A stretch of DNA of 64,000 nucleotides from Aestuariibaculum sediminum (GTDB lineage: Bacteria; Bacteroidota; Bacteroidia; Flavobacteriales; Flavobacteriaceae): the NCBI RefSeq assembly GCF_014596945.1, contig NZ_JACVXB010000001.1:1038552-1102551 (forward strand). Direction: 5' to 3'. This document shows, in pieces, positions 1 to 8,522 of the stretch. The notes under the pieces are model-generated. The model did no database searches. It worked only from the letters and a program-made list of their open reading frames with translations, and had not been told where the DNA came from. Every line of letters starts with the position of its first letter. The stretch's first letter is position 1. A program made the translations under genes and the position numbers.

Positions 1-297
1 GAATATTTATTTACTGTACCGCCTAATGTGTTTAATCCACCACCAAAAGTAGATTCTGGGGTGATGCGTTTAACACGTAAAACCGATTATAGTTTACCTT
101 GTGACGATATTTTATTTTTTAAAGTAGTTAAAGCAGCGTTCCAACAACGTCGTAAAACGCTTCGTAACAGTTTAAAAACATTCAATTTAAGCGATAATTT
201 AAAAGCAAATAGTATATTTGATAAACGTCCGGAACAATTAAGTGTTACCCAATTTATTGAGCTTACACAACTAATCGAAAATGACCTAAAAGTATAG
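1..297 (+). CDS. rsmA: 16S rRNA dimethyladenosine transferase RsmA/KsgA, C-terminal part
   Basis: This is the last 98 codons of RsmA; the start lies before the window. The enzyme dimethylates two adjacent adenines near the 3' end of 16S rRNA during 30S maturation. Recognisable features are the [16 protein letters not shown] stretch, which follows the methyltransferase core in this family, and the small helical C-terminal domain with the [13 protein letters not shown] motif. The reading frame is open from base 1 and ends with TAG. mgtE follows after only 3 bases, so the two are probably co-transcribed. The catalytic SAM-binding part cannot be judged here. Confidence 0.93.
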   Translation, partial: EYLFTVPPNVFNPPPKVDSGVMRLTRKTDYSLPCDDILFFKVVKAAFQQRRKTLRNSLKTFNLSDNLKANSIFDKRPEQLSVTQFIELTQLIENDLKV

Positions 298-300
298 CGT

Positions 301-1674
301 TTGGCAGAAGAAACAGAAAACATACAATTCGAGCTTACCGACGATTTAGTGAATCAGGTAGAAAGTCTTATACGGTTAAATCGCGATAAAGAGCTTAAAA
401 ACTTTTTAGACGATTTTCATTATGCCGATATAGCCGAGATTCTCGATGAACTCGATCTTGAAGAAGCCATGTATGTTATTAAACTTCTAGATTCTGAAAC
501 TACGGCCGATATTTTAATGGAACTCGATGAAGATAATCGGGAAAAAGTTCTGAGAAATTTATCGACTAAAGAGATTGCCGACGAAATTGGTGAGCTGGAT
601 ACCGATGATGCAGCCGATATTATTGCCGAACTTCCCGAAGAACGGCGCCAAGAGGTTATTTCCGCTATCGAAGACGAAGAGCATAAGGCCGAAATTAAAG
701 AACTTCTTAAATACGACGAAGATTCTGCAGGAGGGCTTATGGCTAAAGAGTTGGTAAAGGTTTACGACACCTGGACCGTAGCTGGCTGTTTACGTCGTAT
801 TCGAGGTCAGGCAAAAGAAGTTACTAGAGTACATTCGGTATATGTTGTAGATAAGCAGGAAAAACTGGTAGGCCGACTATCTCTAAAGGATTTAGTTGTT
901 GCTAAAAATGAACAAAAAATAGCAGATATCTATATTTCAAGTGTCGATTGGGTAAATGTTCACGACGATGTTGAAGACGTTGCCAGAGTCATGCAGAAAT
1001 ACGATTTGGAGGCCATTCCTGTAGTTGATAATGATCAAAAATTATTAGGTAGAATTACCATCGACGATATTGTTGATGTTATGAAAGAAGAGGCCGAGCG
1101 CGATTATCAGTTAGCCGCAGGTATTTCGCAAGACGTTGAAGCCGATGATAGCATCTGGAAATTAACACGTGCCCGTTTACCATGGTTGCTTATTGGTATG
1201 TTTGGAGGTATTGGTGCTGCGAGCATAATTAGTGGTTTTAGCGATGCCATGGATAAATATCCTGTGCTTCTTATGTTTATCCCTTTAATTCAGGCTACTG
1301 CTGGTAATGTAGGTGTACAATCCTCAGCAATTGTTGTACAAGGTCTAGCTAACGATACTATTGACGGTAAAATTTTAAGCCGGCTTCTTAAAGAGTTTGC
1401 TTTAGGGCTGGTAAACGGACTTGCCATTGCAGCCATTGTTTTATTAATTAGTCATTTTGGTTTTAATACCAGTTATTTTGAGTCCTTAACCATTTGTGTC
1501 GCTCTTATTTCAGTAATAATTATGGCGGCGCTTATAGGAACATTTATCCCTATTTTTTTAGATAAACGAGGTATCGACGCAGCAGTAGCTACAGGACCTT
1601 TTATAACAACCAGTAACGATGTATTTGGAATTTTTATCTACTTTTTAATTGCTAAACTCATTTTAGGGTTTTAA
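301..1674 (+). CDS. mgtE: Magnesium transporter MgtE
   Basis: A 457-residue MgtE-family Mg2+ channel of normal family length. The order is: an acidic helical N-domain rich in LDELD-type repeats (about residues 30-135), a tandem CBS pair (about 140-260), a connecting helix, and a membrane domain of about five helices (about 285-457) with the GNVGVQSS pore motif. In the family the N and CBS domains bind Mg2+ and close the pore when cytosolic Mg2+ is high. The likely start is the TTG at 301, only 3 bases after the rsmA stop; no ATG or GTG upstream in this frame is free of rsmA. Translational coupling to rsmA is likely. Confidence 0.93.
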   Translation: MAEETENIQFELTDDLVNQVESLIRLNRDKELKNFLDDFHYADIAEILDELDLEEAMYVIKLLDSETTADILMELDEDNREKVLRNLSTKEIADEIGELDTDDAADIIAELPEERRQEVISAIEDEEHKAEIKELLKYDEDSAGGLMAKELVKVYDTWTVAGCLRRIRGQAKEVTRVHSVYVVDKQEKLVGRLSLKDLVVAKNEQKIADIYISSVDWVNVHDDVEDVARVMQKYDLEAIPVVDNDQKLLGRITIDDIVDVMKEEAERDYQLAAGISQDVEADDSIWKLTRARLPWLLIGMFGGIGAASIISGFSDAMDKYPVLLMFIPLIQATAGNVGVQSSAIVVQGLANDTIDGKILSRLLKEFALGLVNGLAIAAIVLLISHFGFNTSYFESLTICVALISVIIMAALIGTFIPIFLDKRGIDAAVATGPFITTSNDVFGIFIYFLIAKLILGF

Positions 1675-1680
1675 TCTTTT

Positions 1681-1756
1681 GGGCGTTACCCTATGGGTCG
1701 GGCTTTCAGCAGTCGCTGTTTACAACGAGCTCCAACAATGCTTCAATCCCTAACGC
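1681..1756 (+). repeat. Dispersed non-coding repeat, copy 1 (plus orientation)
   Basis: The 76 bases right after mgtE share ordered blocks with a second copy near 41331-41420 on the other strand: GGCGT, GGCTTTC.GCAGTCGCT, GAGCTCCAACA and TCAATCC...CG. Blocks are conserved but linkers differ in length, so this is a diverged family and not a recent duplication. There is no open frame. I have the impression that similar sequences are scattered in other marine Flavobacteriaceae, but that is recollection and not shown here. Confidence 0.6.
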
Positions 1757-1833
1757 AAACAAATTATTGAAGTTATTGTCCTTCAAATAAAGTAACTTTA
1801 TACCATTCTATTTAAGACTTTCAAAATGTAATC

Positions 1834-2769
1834 ATGAAAATTCTTCACCTTGACACTAACCATGAACTTATGCTAAATCAGTTAAATGATTTAGGGTTCA
1901 CGAATCACGAAGATTATACATCTCCAAAAGATATTGTAGAAGCTAAAATTGCGCCATACGATGGCATTATTCTACGTAGTCGGTTTTCTATAGATAAGGC
2001 ATTTTTAGATGCAGCAACAAATTTAAAGTTTATTGGGCGGGTAGGAGCTGGTTTAGAAAACATAGACTGCGAATATGCCGAAAAAAAAGGTATTACACTA
2101 ATTGCTGCACCCGAAGGCAACCGAAATGCTGTTGGCGAACATGCCTTGGGTATGCTTCTTTCGTTATTTAACAAACTCAATAAAGCCGATAAGGAAGTGC
2201 GACACGGGCAATGGCTACGCGAAGCTAATAGAGGTATTGAACTCGATGGACGAACAGTTGGTATTATTGGTTATGGCAACATGGGCAAAGCGTTTGCTAA
2301 AAAACTGCGCGGGTTTGATGTTGAGGTGTTGTGTTACGATTTAAAAGAAGGTGTTGGCGATGCCAACGCTAAACAGGTAAGTTTAGTGGAATTTCAGGAC
2401 AAAGTTGAAGTTGTGAGTTTACATACGCCTCAAACTCCTTTAACTTTGGGTATGATAAACACGAAATTTATTAATAAATTTAAAAAACCGTTTTGGTTTA
2501 TTAATACTGCCCGTGGTAAAAGTGTGGTAACTCAGGATTTAGTTGACGCTTTAAAATCTGGTCAGATTCTTGGTGCCGGATTGGATGTGTTGGAGTACGA
2601 AAAGGCCTCGTTCGAAACCTTATTTTCATCAGAGTTACCAGAACCATTTCAATATTTGGTAGATGCCGAAAATGTTTTATTAACACCACATGTAGCGGGT
2701 TGGACAATAGAGAGTAAAGAAAAATTAGCCCAAACTATAGTCGATAAAATTAAAGCTGAATTTTGTTAA
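1834..2769 (+). CDS. D-2-hydroxyacid dehydrogenase, phosphoglycerate-dehydrogenase-like
   Basis: A 311-residue NAD-dependent D-2-hydroxyacid dehydrogenase. The Rossmann motif GYGNMG is at 146-151. The family catalytic triad is present: Arg227 in NTARG, Glu254 in DVLEYE and His286 in PHVAG. It is short and lacks the C-terminal ACT regulatory domain of long SerA enzymes. It may oxidise 3-phosphoglycerate for serine synthesis, but the family also covers glyoxylate, hydroxypyruvate and other substrates, so the substrate is open. The start is the ATG at 1834, 22 bases before the next gene on the far side; the gap upstream contains a dispersed repeat. Confidence 0.85.
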   Translation: MKILHLDTNHELMLNQLNDLGFTNHEDYTSPKDIVEAKIAPYDGIILRSRFSIDKAFLDAATNLKFIGRVGAGLENIDCEYAEKKGITLIAAPEGNRNAVGEHALGMLLSLFNKLNKADKEVRHGQWLREANRGIELDGRTVGIIGYGNMGKAFAKKLRGFDVEVLCYDLKEGVGDANAKQVSLVEFQDKVEVVSLHTPQTPLTLGMINTKFINKFKKPFWFINTARGKSVVTQDLVDALKSGQILGAGLDVLEYEKASFETLFSSELPEPFQYLVDAENVLLTPHVAGWTIESKEKLAQTIVDKIKAEFC

Positions 2770-2791
2770 TTTTATAAAGACGTTTACTAAT

Positions 2792-3253
2792 ATGGAATAT
2801 AAAGCCGTTTCGCCCGAAGATTATATAAAACAAGTGCCCGTTGAACGTCAGGAGGTATTAAATAAGCTTCGAAATACCATTATTAGTAATTTACCTGCCG
2901 GATTTGAAGAAGGTATCCAATATGGCATGATTGGGTATGTTGTGCCGCATACTATTTATCCCGATGGTTATCATTGTAACCCTCTAGAACCTTTGCCGTT
3001 TGTAAGTTTTGCTTCGCAGAAAAATTCTATTAATTTATATCATATGGGTTTATATGCCTCACCCGATATTTGCGATTGGTTTGTTGCCGAATACCCAAAG
3101 CATTGTAAACGCAAACTCGATATGGGTAAAAGTTGTATTCGATTTAAAAAAATTGACGATATTCCGTTTGATTTAATTGCAGAACTCTGTAAAAAACTTA
3201 CCCCGCAACAATGGATTGATATTTACGAGACTAACATTAAAAAAAAATCTTAA
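2792..3253 (+). CDS. DUF1801 family protein
   Basis: A 153-residue soluble protein of the DUF1801/YdhG-like family. Typical features are the N-terminal segment with YIKQVPVERQEVLNKLRN, the central IQYGMIGYV and the SFASQKNSINLYHMG stretch, followed by a basic region with KSCIRFKK. The family fold resembles frataxin; its biochemical role is not established. The gene sits 22 bases after the dehydrogenase gene, and its TAA overlaps the ATG of the next small frame by one base (TAATG), so all three may be one transcript. Confidence 0.8.
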   Translation: MEYKAVSPEDYIKQVPVERQEVLNKLRNTIISNLPAGFEEGIQYGMIGYVVPHTIYPDGYHCNPLEPLPFVSFASQKNSINLYHMGLYASPDICDWFVAEYPKHCKRKLDMGKSCIRFKKIDDIPFDLIAELCKKLTPQQWIDIYETNIKKKS

Positions 3254-3426
3254 TGAAAAAACGTGTTACAGGCATTGGCGGTTTATTTTTTAAATCTAAC
3301 AACTCGATAGCTCCAAAAGAATGGTATAAAAAGCATTTGGGTTTTAATACCTATGAGTGTGGTTGTACTTTTTGGTGGAAGGATAACGACGGCAATAAAA
3401 TAGAACTTTGGGAGCCTGTAGATTAA
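3253..3426 (+). pseudogene. VOC (glyoxalase/bleomycin resistance) family protein with large internal deletion
   Basis: A 57-codon frame with ATG at 3253 and TAA at 3424-3426. It begins like a flavobacterial VOC protein (VTGIGGLFFK, then KEWYKKHLGFNTY) and ends like the last strand of the same protein (GNKIELWEPVD). About 70 central residues that normally form the middle of the fold are missing, and the junction is in frame at a DNDGNK sequence. Full-length relatives are roughly 125-130 residues. One explanation is deletion between two similar Asp/Glu-Gly-Asn codon runs. The remnant still starts on the TAATG overlap with the DUF1801 gene. It is unlikely to fold as a VOC enzyme. Confidence 0.75.
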
Positions 3427-3469
3427 GCTTTTTTGTAACTTCAATTTTAATTCTTAAAAAAACTATTTA

Positions 3470-4234
3470 TTGAGATATTTAGATATACTTCACGAATTTA
3501 ACTTAAGTGGGATACAATGGATAGCCATTGGGTTTGCGGCATTTGTTTTAGGGCTTTCAAAATCTGGAATAAAAGGCATCGGGATCATAATTATTCTAAT
3601 TTTGGCTTTTGTTTTTGGAGAAAAGGCGTCAACTGGTATTTTACTTCCCATGCTTATTGCGGCCGATGTTTTTGCGGTATCCTATTATAATAAACATGCG
3701 CAATGGAGCTATATAAAAAAATTAATGCCAGCCATGGTTGTTGGTGTTCTTGTTGGTGTTTGGGTTGGAAATGATATTTCGGAGGCTTTATTTAAACGTA
3801 TAATGGCTATTATTATAATTGGTTCGGTATGCGTAATGTTTTATACCGAAAGAAAGCAAAATACGGTTGTACCTAATAATGTTTGGTTTGCATCTTCTAT
3901 GGGCTTTTTAGCTGGATTTTCAACCATGATAGGTAATTTGGCTGGGCCAATTGCAAACATTTATTTTCTCGCAACCAGATTACCTAAAAATGAATTTATT
4001 GGTACTGCTGCCTGGCTGTTTTTCATAATAAATGTTTTTAAATTGCCTTTTCATTTTTTTGTTTGGCATACGGTAACAGTAGATACATTAGTACTTAATT
4101 CTGTTTTAATTCCTTTTGTAGTTTTAGGATTCTTTTTAGGTGCTTATGTGGTCAAATTAATTTCTAATGTAAACTACAGACGTTTTATTTTAATTGTAAC
4201 TGCTGTAGGTGGCGTAGTTATGTTATTTAGGTAA
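3470..4234 (+). CDS. TSUP family (TauE/SafE-like) membrane permease
   Basis: A 254-residue membrane protein with about eight hydrophobic segments and the family's two-fold internal repeat. The first half has GLSKSGIKGIG and the second half has STMIGNLAGPIANIYFLA; both match the glycine/proline-rich signature of TauE/SafE permeases. Members export or import sulfite, sulfoacetate, thiosulfate and other small organosulfur anions, so the substrate cannot be assigned. The only start that keeps the first helix intact is TTG at 3470. It may end the transcript that begins at 1834. Confidence 0.85.
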   Translation: MRYLDILHEFNLSGIQWIAIGFAAFVLGLSKSGIKGIGIIIILILAFVFGEKASTGILLPMLIAADVFAVSYYNKHAQWSYIKKLMPAMVVGVLVGVWVGNDISEALFKRIMAIIIIGSVCVMFYTERKQNTVVPNNVWFASSMGFLAGFSTMIGNLAGPIANIYFLATRLPKNEFIGTAAWLFFIINVFKLPFHFFVWHTVTVDTLVLNSVLIPFVVLGFFLGAYVVKLISNVNYRRFILIVTAVGGVVMLFR

Positions 4235-4304
4235 TTCTATCATCAATTTGAATTGATTTTTTTATTAATTTTATAAGTGTAATCGTATAAAAAAATAAGT
4301 AGTT

Positions 4305-4424
4305 ATGTCGAACGAAGATAGCTTAAAAGATAAAGCAAAAGATTTTGCGAATGAAGCTAAAGAAACTGCAAAAGAATTTACTGATGGCGCAAAGGAAGCT
4401 TTTGATCATTTTGATAATCCCTAA
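4305..4424 (+). CDS. N-terminal hydrophilic segment of a TM2 protein, ended by an in-frame stop
   Basis: A 39-codon frame encoding a Lys/Glu/Ala-rich amphipathic helix (KDKAKDFANEAKETAKEF and following). It ends with TAA at 4422-4424, then reads on without a frame change into GNKKVLAG and the TM2 domain at 4440. In related flavobacterial TM2 proteins such a charged helix is the natural N-terminus of the same polypeptide. A C-to-T change in a CAA (Gln) codon would explain the stop. As it stands this would be a free short helix, or part of a broken gene. Confidence 0.6.
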   Translation: MSNEDSLKDKAKDFANEAKETAKEFTDGAKEAFDHFDNP

Positions 4425-4439
4425 GGAAACAAAAAAGTT

Positions 4440-4676
4440 TTGGCAGGCGTTGTGGCCATATTTTTTGGGGCATTAGGGATACATAAATTTATTTTAGGTT
4501 ACAATAAAGAAGGTCTTATTATGCTAATTACTTCGGTGGTTTTATCAATATTTACCTGTGGCATTGGAGCTTCTCTAGCTGGTTTGGTGGGGTTAATTGA
4601 AGGCATTATTTACCTTACAAAAACCGATGCTGAATTTTATAACACCTATCAAGCTGGAGAAAAACCTTGGTTTTAA
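4440..4676 (+). CDS. TM2 domain protein, separated from its N-terminal helix by a stop
   Basis: A 78-residue TM2-family protein with two membrane helices. The first follows a GIHKFILGYNKEG motif, which matches the family signature of Gly-x-His-(K/R)-Phe/Tyr. The frame can start at TTG 4440, 15 bases after a stop codon lying in the same frame. The upstream in-frame 39 codons look like the missing start of this gene. Either ribosomes restart here, or the gene is inactivated, or position 4422 is a sequencing error. The function of TM2 proteins in bacteria is not known. Confidence 0.7.
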   Translation: MAGVVAIFFGALGIHKFILGYNKEGLIMLITSVVLSIFTCGIGASLAGLVGLIEGIIYLTKTDAEFYNTYQAGEKPWF

Positions 4677-4700
4677 AATGTAAGATCTATAATTATCAAT

Positions 4701-4728
4701 ATAAAAAAGAGCAATTATTAATTGCTCT
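4701..4728 (-). terminator. Bidirectional terminator overlapping the stop codon of the acyltransferase gene
   Basis: Arms AGAGCAATTA and TAATTGCTCT (4708-4728) form a perfect hairpin. The minus strand continues into TTTTTT. The stop codon of the minus-strand acyltransferase gene (4718-4720) lies inside the hairpin, so the terminator starts within the last codons. Confidence 0.75.
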
Positions 4729-6556
4729 CATTATCGTTGTTTCCCATAAACTTTCGTTCTAGTTCGGCTTGAAATTCTTCCATAACAGGTTTAACTGTAG
4801 ATTCGGGTAAATCGGCTATTTTAATATACATCAAGCCGTCAACCGAGTTGTTAAATAGCGGGTCGACATTAAAAGCGACCAGTCGTGCATTTTGTTTAAT
4901 GTATTTTTTAAGTAAAACAGGTAAACGTAATGCGCCTGGTTCTACTTCATCAATTATTTTATCAAATTTATTCAAATCGGCTTCGGTTTCATCGAATACG
5001 AAATCTTTATCGGCATCCTTTAGTTTTACCTTGAATTCTTTTTTAGGTCGAACATATTGAGCAATATAAGGATCGTAATAATGCGATTTCATAAACTCAA
5101 TCATTAATGATTTTGAGAAGTTTGAAAACTGATTACTGATACTTACACCACCAATTAGATATTTATGTTCTGGATAACGTAAGGTGATATGAACAATACC
5201 TTTCCAAAGTAGGAATAAAGGCATTGGTTTTTGTTGGTACTCTTTAATTATGAAGGCGCGACCCATTTCAATGGATTGACTCATCATCTTAAATAATTCG
5301 GGCTCAAATCGAAATAAATCTTGTAAATAAAATCCGTTGATACCGTATTTTTCAAATATTTGAGCACCTAGACCCATGCGATAAGCCCCTACAATTACTT
5401 CGGCCTCATTATCCCACAAGAACATGTGATGGTAATAGGTGTCGAAATTATCTAAATCGATTGATTCGTTTGTTCCTTCACCAACTTCACGAAAAGTAAT
5501 TTCTCGTAAGCGACCAATTTCTCTTAAAATGCTTGGAATTTTAATGGGTTCTGCTAAAAACACTTCGTAATTTTTACTTTGTAGTAAACGAGCATCTTGA
5601 TCTCTTAAATTGTTCACCTCTTCTGTCATTAATGCCTTATCAACAGGAGTTACAATGTTTTTAGGAAGTTTTGACGCTTTTAAAGTAGATGAAATATTGT
5701 CTAATATTTTCGATTTGTTTTCGAAGGCATTAGACAGCATATAGGTTTTACGTCTTAAAAATTCTGAAAATTCCTCTAGCGAAGTGTGTTCTTTTTGATC
5801 GGCTACCGAAATAGGTCTGCCAATGCGTACTTTTATAGTGCGGCGTTTTTGTGTAAGTAATTCCGAAGGTAATTTGGCTGTTCTAAGGGTATCACTAATT
5901 TTAGATAGCTTGTAAAATAATTTACTGTTTTTAGCATGAAAATAAATTGGCACGACGGGTACTTCGGCTTTTTTAACAAGTTTCATGGCGGCTTCTTCCC
6001 AAGGGCGATCTACAACCAATTTACCATCGCGGTAAGTCGAAACTTCTCCGGCAGGGAAAATACCCAGCGGATGCCCTTCACGTAAATGAAGAATAGCATT
6101 TTTAAATCCAGCAATGCTTGATTTTGCGTCTTTACGATTTTCAAAAGGGTTTACAGGCATTATGAAGGGCTTTAAAGGCTCTATTCTATGCAATAAAAAA
6201 TTAGCTATAATTTTAAAATCTTTGCGTTGTTCTAGCATTAATTTTAAGAGAAGAATGCCATCTATACCACCCAACGGATGGTTAGATACAGTAATATATG
6301 CACCGTCTTTAGGCAAGCGTTTTAAATCTTCTTCGGGGATTTCGAATTTTATTTTAAAATCATCTAAAATGGCATCTAAAAATGGTAGCTCATTTAAGTG
6401 TTTGTTGCGATTATATATTCTATTTAGGGTAGAAATTTTCAGAACTTTCATAAGTAACCAGCCTAAAAATGTACCTATAAAACCATACTTGTCTACGTGG
6501 ATAACTTTAGCGACTTCTTTGGCTGTGACTAACCCCGTGTTTTGTTGCTTGCTCAT
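4718..6556 (-). CDS. Two-domain acyltransferase, OlsF-like (amino-acid lipid synthesis)
   Basis: A 612-residue fusion. The N-terminal half (about 30-290) is a lysophospholipid acyltransferase (PlsC) domain with SNHPLGGIDG at 92-101 and FPAGE at 167-171. The catalytic pair is His93 and Asp99, spaced H-x5-D and not the usual H-x4-D. The C-terminal half (about 320-540) is a GNAT/OlsB-like N-acyltransferase. Known OlsF proteins make ornithine lipid: one domain N-acylates the amino acid and the other adds the second, ester-linked fatty acid. The amino acid used here could be ornithine, glycine or another. The gene is on the minus strand with its own promoter region, and its end overlaps a terminator shared with the TM2 gene. 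Confidence 0.8.
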   Translation of the reverse strand: MSKQQNTGLVTAKEVAKVIHVDKYGFIGTFLGWLLMKVLKISTLNRIYNRNKHLNELPFLDAILDDFKIKFEIPEEDLKRLPKDGAYITVSNHPLGGIDGILLLKLMLEQRKDFKIIANFLLHRIEPLKPFIMPVNPFENRKDAKSSIAGFKNAILHLREGHPLGIFPAGEVSTYRDGKLVVDRPWEEAAMKLVKKAEVPVVPIYFHAKNSKLFYKLSKISDTLRTAKLPSELLTQKRRTIKVRIGRPISVADQKEHTSLEEFSEFLRRKTYMLSNAFENKSKILDNISSTLKASKLPKNIVTPVDKALMTEEVNNLRDQDARLLQSKNYEVFLAEPIKIPSILREIGRLREITFREVGEGTNESIDLDNFDTYYHHMFLWDNEAEVIVGAYRMGLGAQIFEKYGINGFYLQDLFRFEPELFKMMSQSIEMGRAFIIKEYQQKPMPLFLLWKGIVHITLRYPEHKYLIGGVSISNQFSNFSKSLMIEFMKSHYYDPYIAQYVRPKKEFKVKLKDADKDFVFDETEADLNKFDKIIDEVEPGALRLPVLLKKYIKQNARLVAFNVDPLFNNSVDGLMYIKIADLPESTVKPVMEEFQAELERKFMGNNDNESN

Positions 6557-6663
6557 GTGTGTAAATGTACTAAAATGTTTATTTACTCAGTAGTTGAGAT
6601 TAAAAATACTCCCAGTTTAAACTAATTATTATTGTTGTTTATTGTGTCTTACCAAATTAGCAA

Positions 6664-7920
6664 TTAAGCTTGTTTACTTACTATTTGTACAGTTTCTTGG
6701 GTTAATTGTTTTAATAACACGGTTTTATCGGATTCAATTTGTTTAATGGCTTCTTCATTATAATGGCGAATTGTATAAAGTGATACGTTTTTATAAAAAG
6801 TTACTTTAAACTTTGCTTTTAAATGATGCAGTAGTTTTTCTATGTTATCATAATTATCATCAACACAAACCGAAAAACTAATAGCTGAGTTTTGAATTAC
6901 ATCCACTTTCATTTTATATAAATGAAGTAAATTAAAAATGTCACTAATGTTTTCTTCAACGATATACGAGAAATCTAGAGAGGATAATGAAATTAGTATC
7001 TGATTTTTTTTAACAATAAAACAAGGCACCAGAGGATCTAAGGTTACATCTTTACCAATGCATGTGCCTGGTTTTTCAGGATGTAAAAACGATTTAACAT
7101 ATAAAGGAATCTCTTTTGATTGTAGAGGTTGTATGGTTTTAGGGTGTATAACTGAAGCGCCATAAAAAGCCAGTTCTATGGTTTCGCGATAACTAATATT
7201 ATTCAACAATTGTGCATTTTCAAAATACCGAGGATCGGCATTTAACACTCCAGGAACGTCTTTCCATATTGTTACGCTAATGGCGTTTAAAGAGTAGGCG
7301 TATATTGCAGCAGTATAATCGCTGCCTTCTCGACCTAGGGTAGTTGTAAAGTTATTATCATCACTTCCTAAAAAGCCTTGCGTTATATTTAAAACTTGTT
7401 GATTAACACCTGATTTAATTAATTGTTGTGTGCGGTCCCAATTTACATAAGCTCTTCTGTAATAGTTATCAGTTTTAATTTGATTTCGAACATCGATCCA
7501 TTGATTTTTTATACCAATGGCGTTTAAATATTCACTTACAATAGTAGTAGATACAAGTTCTCCGAAACCAACAATCTGATCGTAAACAAAGTTGTAATCT
7601 GGTGATTTATTGTGTTTAAAAAATGTCTTTAATTCATCAAAAAAAGAGGATACTTTAGTGTAAACCTGATGGTTCTCATTCTCAAAAAGGGTGAGTAAAA
7701 TTTCGTTGTGATATTTTATAACTTCTTGAATTGAACTTTGTAATTCGGCTTTATTATCAAAATAGTTTTTTACAACTATTTCCAGACTATTGGTTGTTTT
7801 TCCCATAGCCGATATTACAATCAAGGTATTTTTATATCCGGTTTGCTGTAAAACCGAAGCTAAATTTTTAACACCTTCAGCATCTTTAACCGATGCACCA
7901 CCAAATTTAAAAACCTGCAT
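6664..7920 (-). CDS. lysC: Aspartate kinase (monofunctional)
   Basis: A 418-residue aspartokinase, catalysing ATP-dependent phosphorylation of aspartate, the first step towards lysine, threonine and methionine. It has the N-terminal KFGGASV motif (5-11), the TTLGREGSDYTAA substrate-binding segment near residue 195, and a C-terminal region of about 130 residues with two ACT-like folds for feedback control. No homoserine dehydrogenase domain is attached. It starts one base after the GNAT gene stop, so the two form an operon. The end product that inhibits it cannot be told from sequence. Confidence 0.9.
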   Translation of the reverse strand: MQVFKFGGASVKDAEGVKNLASVLQQTGYKNTLIVISAMGKTTNSLEIVVKNYFDNKAELQSSIQEVIKYHNEILLTLFENENHQVYTKVSSFFDELKTFFKHNKSPDYNFVYDQIVGFGELVSTTIVSEYLNAIGIKNQWIDVRNQIKTDNYYRRAYVNWDRTQQLIKSGVNQQVLNITQGFLGSDDNNFTTTLGREGSDYTAAIYAYSLNAISVTIWKDVPGVLNADPRYFENAQLLNNISYRETIELAFYGASVIHPKTIQPLQSKEIPLYVKSFLHPEKPGTCIGKDVTLDPLVPCFIVKKNQILISLSSLDFSYIVEENISDIFNLLHLYKMKVDVIQNSAISFSVCVDDNYDNIEKLLHHLKAKFKVTFYKNVSLYTIRHYNEEAIKQIESDKTVLLKQLTQETVQIVSKQA

Positions 7921-7921
7921 G

Positions 7922-8401
7922 TTACAAACTAGATATATAATCTTTTATGCCTTGTTCTCCTAAATGGACAACATTCCAATCGCGTAAAACCTGTGCGCCT
8001 TTCTTTTCGTAAAGGTTGATTGCTGGAGTATTCCAGTCTAATACTTCCCAGTTAATTCTTCTTACACCAAGGCTATGACCTAGTTTCACGACTTCGTCGA
8101 GTAATGCTGTTCCTATGCCAAAACCACGCATGGATTCATCAACAACTAGGTCTTCAAGGTGTAATATTTTACCTTTCCAGGTAGAATAGCGATGAAACAT
8201 GATAGCTGTGCCTTGTACTAAGCCTTCTACTTCGGCAACCAGGCATATAAAAGCTGGATTATCTTTAAATCCGTCGTTTTCTAAATCTTTTAGTGTAACT
8301 TCTACAGCGTCAGGTTCTTTCTCAAATACAGCAAGCTGATTTATTAGTTCCAACACCCTTGACATATCTTCTTTTTTAGCTTTTCTAATTGTAAAATTCA
8401 T
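7922..8401 (-). CDS. GNAT family N-acetyltransferase
   Basis: A 159-residue GNAT protein with the acetyl-CoA binding motif near MRGFGIGTALL (about 115-125), preceded by the LEDLVVDE strand and followed by WNTPAINLYEKKGA, the typical last helix and strand. It resembles diamine/thialysine acetyltransferases of the SSAT type, but the substrate is not certain. It is the first gene of a two-gene operon with aspartokinase (1-base gap) and diverges from fbp. The link to aspartate-family metabolism is suggestive only. Confidence 0.82.
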   Translation of the reverse strand: MNFTIRKAKKEDMSRVLELINQLAVFEKEPDAVEVTLKDLENDGFKDNPAFICLVAEVEGLVQGTAIMFHRYSTWKGKILHLEDLVVDESMRGFGIGTALLDEVVKLGHSLGVRRINWEVLDWNTPAINLYEKKGAQVLRDWNVVHLGEQGIKDYISSL

Positions 8402-8522
8402 AATATTTAATAATTATTTCAAAGATAGTTTAAACTTAAATAATCAATGGGGCTTTATCTTACGAAATCGTTGTAGTTAAGTAAAAAATAATAGATATTT
8501 GTATAAAACAAACCTTCATTCT

